A DNA stretch of 64,000 bases, taken from positions 1,240,001 through 1,304,000 of the forward strand of contig NZ_CP061941.1 of assembly GCF_014805825.1 (NCBI RefSeq). The letters run 5' to 3'. Each line of letters begins with the position of its first letter. The stretch's first letter is position 1. The translations under genes and the position numbers were made by a program. Origin of the DNA: Marinomonas algicola (GTDB lineage: Bacteria > Pseudomonadota > Gammaproteobacteria > Pseudomonadales > Marinomonadaceae). This document shows positions 62,512 to 64,000 of this stretch, piece after piece. The notes beneath the pieces are model-generated. The model was given only the letters and a program-made list of their open reading frames with translations, made no database searches and had not been told where the DNA came from.

Positions 62512-63741
62512 TTAAGGTAGAGGCAAAGCTTTTAAGTGTTTTGCTGAATGCTGTAAGCTAGTTAACATTAGCTGCTGACTGTGTTCTTTTTCTCCCAAAG
62601 CATTTAATAGTCTTCCAAGTTCCCCTAAAGCTTCACTGCTTTGGTCAATATCAATAGCAGACTGATAATAGTCTTTTGACTTACCCCAAAGCTTTTGTTG
62701 CTGGCTTAATCGACCACACACTAACAATAAATTGGCACTTTGCGGGTGCACTTTAAGCCATGTTTCCGCAGTCTGTAAGGCATTTTTGGAATTAGTATGA
62801 TTAATATGTCCATATTCAAAAATTAACGTCTCTGACCACTGATGATTTAAGCTCTGTCTTATAAATTCTTCCGCTTTTCTGGTGTTTTCAAAACTGATTA
62901 GCGATCGAGCGTATAAAACACGCATATTCTCGTCTTTGTCTATTTCGCTGAATTTATGCCAAATGTTATCCATTTCTTTAATCAGGTCTTCTTCTTTGTG
63001 ACCTAATTTTTTACGGTATTGCATGTTATCTAAAAGGGCTAAAAAAGCTTTCTTTTCCAGTTCAAGCATATTTTCCGTGTCTAAAATGCCTTCTTTTTTG
63101 AGTTTTGGTGTTAGCGTTAAAATAGCATCCCAGTCTTTTAGGTGGGTATAAGCCTGAACGAGCATTTTTAAAACCTGTCTATGCTTCGGTTTTACCTTGT
63201 GCAGTCTTAGTAGGGTGGCCAGCGCACTTTCATAATGTTTTTGACGCATTTGAATTTGGCTTTGAGCAAAGCTGATTGCAAAATCGGCTTCTGGTGTCGA
63301 CTGATGCGCTGTCTGTAGCCATGTTTTTGAGCGTTCATGCTCTTCTTGTTCGCTGGCTGCGTAGGCGGCTCCGATATAATTAATTAACGGATAGGGGACT
63401 TTATCTGCACTCTTTGTTAGGAGCTTCTCTGCCCGCAACCAGTTTCCACCGACCAATTCCAATAAGCCTCTAATGGTGTTTCGTGACGCACGTTTTTGGC
63501 TTATGTTGCCTGTTAGTTTTGCTAAGGATGATCCCGGTCTCAGGGTGGCAAACAGAATACGTTTTGCCCAGCTTAAGGCAACAAGTAGAACCAATATAAA
63601 TAACAAGAATACCCAGAAGCTGGTTTCAATGGTAACGCCAGCAAAAGCAATTAGAATGTAACCAGGATCTTGCCTCATTAATAACCCAAGGGTTCCCCCT
63701 AGAATTAAAAAAATAATCATTACTAAGAGGAACTTTCTCAT
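62512..63741 (-). CDS. hemY: HemY protein, TPR membrane protein of the hem operon
   Basis: A 409-aa inner-membrane protein. Two N-terminal helices (about 3-22 and 38-60) with the HemY pattern (MRQDPGYILIAFAGVTIETSFW) are followed by TPR-like repeats. HemY is encoded with hemC, hemD and hemX in gammaproteobacteria; its exact role in tetrapyrrole metabolism is uncertain. It overlaps the upstream gene by the four bases ATGA. Confidence 0.9.
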   Translation of the reverse strand: MRKFLLVMIIFLILGGTLGLLMRQDPGYILIAFAGVTIETSFWVFLLFILVLLVALSWAKRILFATLRPGSSLAKLTGNISQKRASRNTIRGLLELVGGNWLRAEKLLTKSADKVPYPLINYIGAAYAASEQEEHERSKTWLQTAHQSTPEADFAISFAQSQIQMRQKHYESALATLLRLHKVKPKHRQVLKMLVQAYTHLKDWDAILTLTPKLKKEGILDTENMLELEKKAFLALLDNMQYRKKLGHKEEDLIKEMDNIWHKFSEIDKDENMRVLYARSLISFENTRKAEEFIRQSLNHQWSETLIFEYGHINHTNSKNALQTAETWLKVHPQSANLLLVCGRLSQQQKLWGKSKDYYQSAIDIDQSSEALGELGRLLNALGEKEHSQQLMLTSLQHSAKHLKALPLP

Positions 63742-64000
63742 GCGCTTACCTCTTCTGGACTAATTTCTAGGGCTTTCTCTGTGCTCTCTGTTGGTGGTTG
63801 TTGATGTTTTTCTTCTACTGGTTCAGTTGTGTTTGGCTCGGTTGCAGAGTCTTCGATTGTGGCATTATCAGAAGTCGAGTTTATTGGTTCTACTGGTGGT
63901 GTATTTTCTCTGGTATAAGTGGATGTTTGTTCTTTGTGTTCTTCCACTTTTATCGATTGGTTATTATCGCCTATGGACTGCCACTCTTTCATTAATTTCT
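63738..64000 (-). CDS. hemX: 3' end of a gene before hemY, probably hemX (partial)
   Basis: The frame ends in TGA overlapping the hemY start and stays open to the window edge, beyond an internal ATG at 63992. The visible 87 or so residues are acidic and rich in Pro, Thr and Glu (TEPNTTEPVEEKHQQPPTEST), a disordered tail. The order hemX-hemY is usual, hence the call; the diagnostic part lies outside the window. Confidence 0.5.
   Translation of the reverse strand, partial: KLMKEWQSIGDNNQSIKVEEHKEQTSTYTRENTPPVEPINSTSDNATIEDSATEPNTTEPVEEKHQQPPTESTEKALEISPEEVSA

Overview
The window reads as a chromosomal segment of a marine gammaproteobacterium, most likely a Marinomonas or close relative in the Oceanospirillales. 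This is inference: the clues are the LodA/LodB-type quinoprotein oxidase pair (a family worked out in Marinomonas mediterranea), TRAP transport, the A+T-rich base composition and the hemX-hemY pair. No rRNA, tRNA, CRISPR array or insertion sequence was seen.

Layout. 1-3980: xylFGH, a xylose-type ABC importer. 4142-6912: an unrecognised multi-pass membrane protein, a DoxX-like protein and a LysR regulator. 7018-12117: a sugar-acid locus with an IclR regulator and KDPG-type aldolase divergent from a small P-loop kinase and a DctPQM TRAP transporter; the divergent region carries two matching operator-like palindromes. 12509-17984: a chemoreceptor, an AEC transporter, lysA and an AsnC/Lrp regulator. 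18039-22771: an unrecognised 401-aa protein, then a LodA/GoxA-type CTQ oxidase with its LodB flavoprotein. 22830-25676 (minus strand): TfuA and YcaO behind a 93-aa protein that looks like only the N-terminal part of a sedolisin (S53) peptidase, possibly a RiPP precursor. 26097-32161 (minus strand): an FHA winged-helix regulator, a 1404-aa Ser/Thr kinase-AAA-TPR protein and a 261-aa unknown. 32495-36309: an HD-GYP sensor and an APH-fold kinase.

36497-47424 is the most striking region. It looks like a miniature RTX system: two HlyC-type acyltransferase paralogues (one lacking both catalytic residues), three tandem glycine-rich peptide genes with near-identical 5' leaders and N-termini but different C-terminal parts, a tiny membrane-protein gene after each peptide (candidate immunity proteins, first described here by reading the intergenic DNA), a complete HlyB/HlyD/TolC type I secretion set, a JmjC/cupin oxygenase with an SCP2-like N-terminus, and an M3-like metallopeptidase. 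The proposal is a family of secreted, probably lipidated microcin-like peptides. The third peptide gene is frameshifted by one base inside its GGT tract.

47439-51854: an operon of three photolyase/cryptochrome paralogues (iron-sulfur type, a CPD photolyase-like protein, and Cry-DASH). 52021-54607: a GAF protein with a decayed GGDEF domain, a flavodoxin and a Fur-boxed AraC regulator. 54778-61119: a GAK-type operon (ATP-grasp, amphi-Trp, HprK-related kinase B) with a PhoU/APH-like kinase and two phosphatases. 61355-64000: a SHOCT-domain protein, hemY and the 3' end of a probable hemX.
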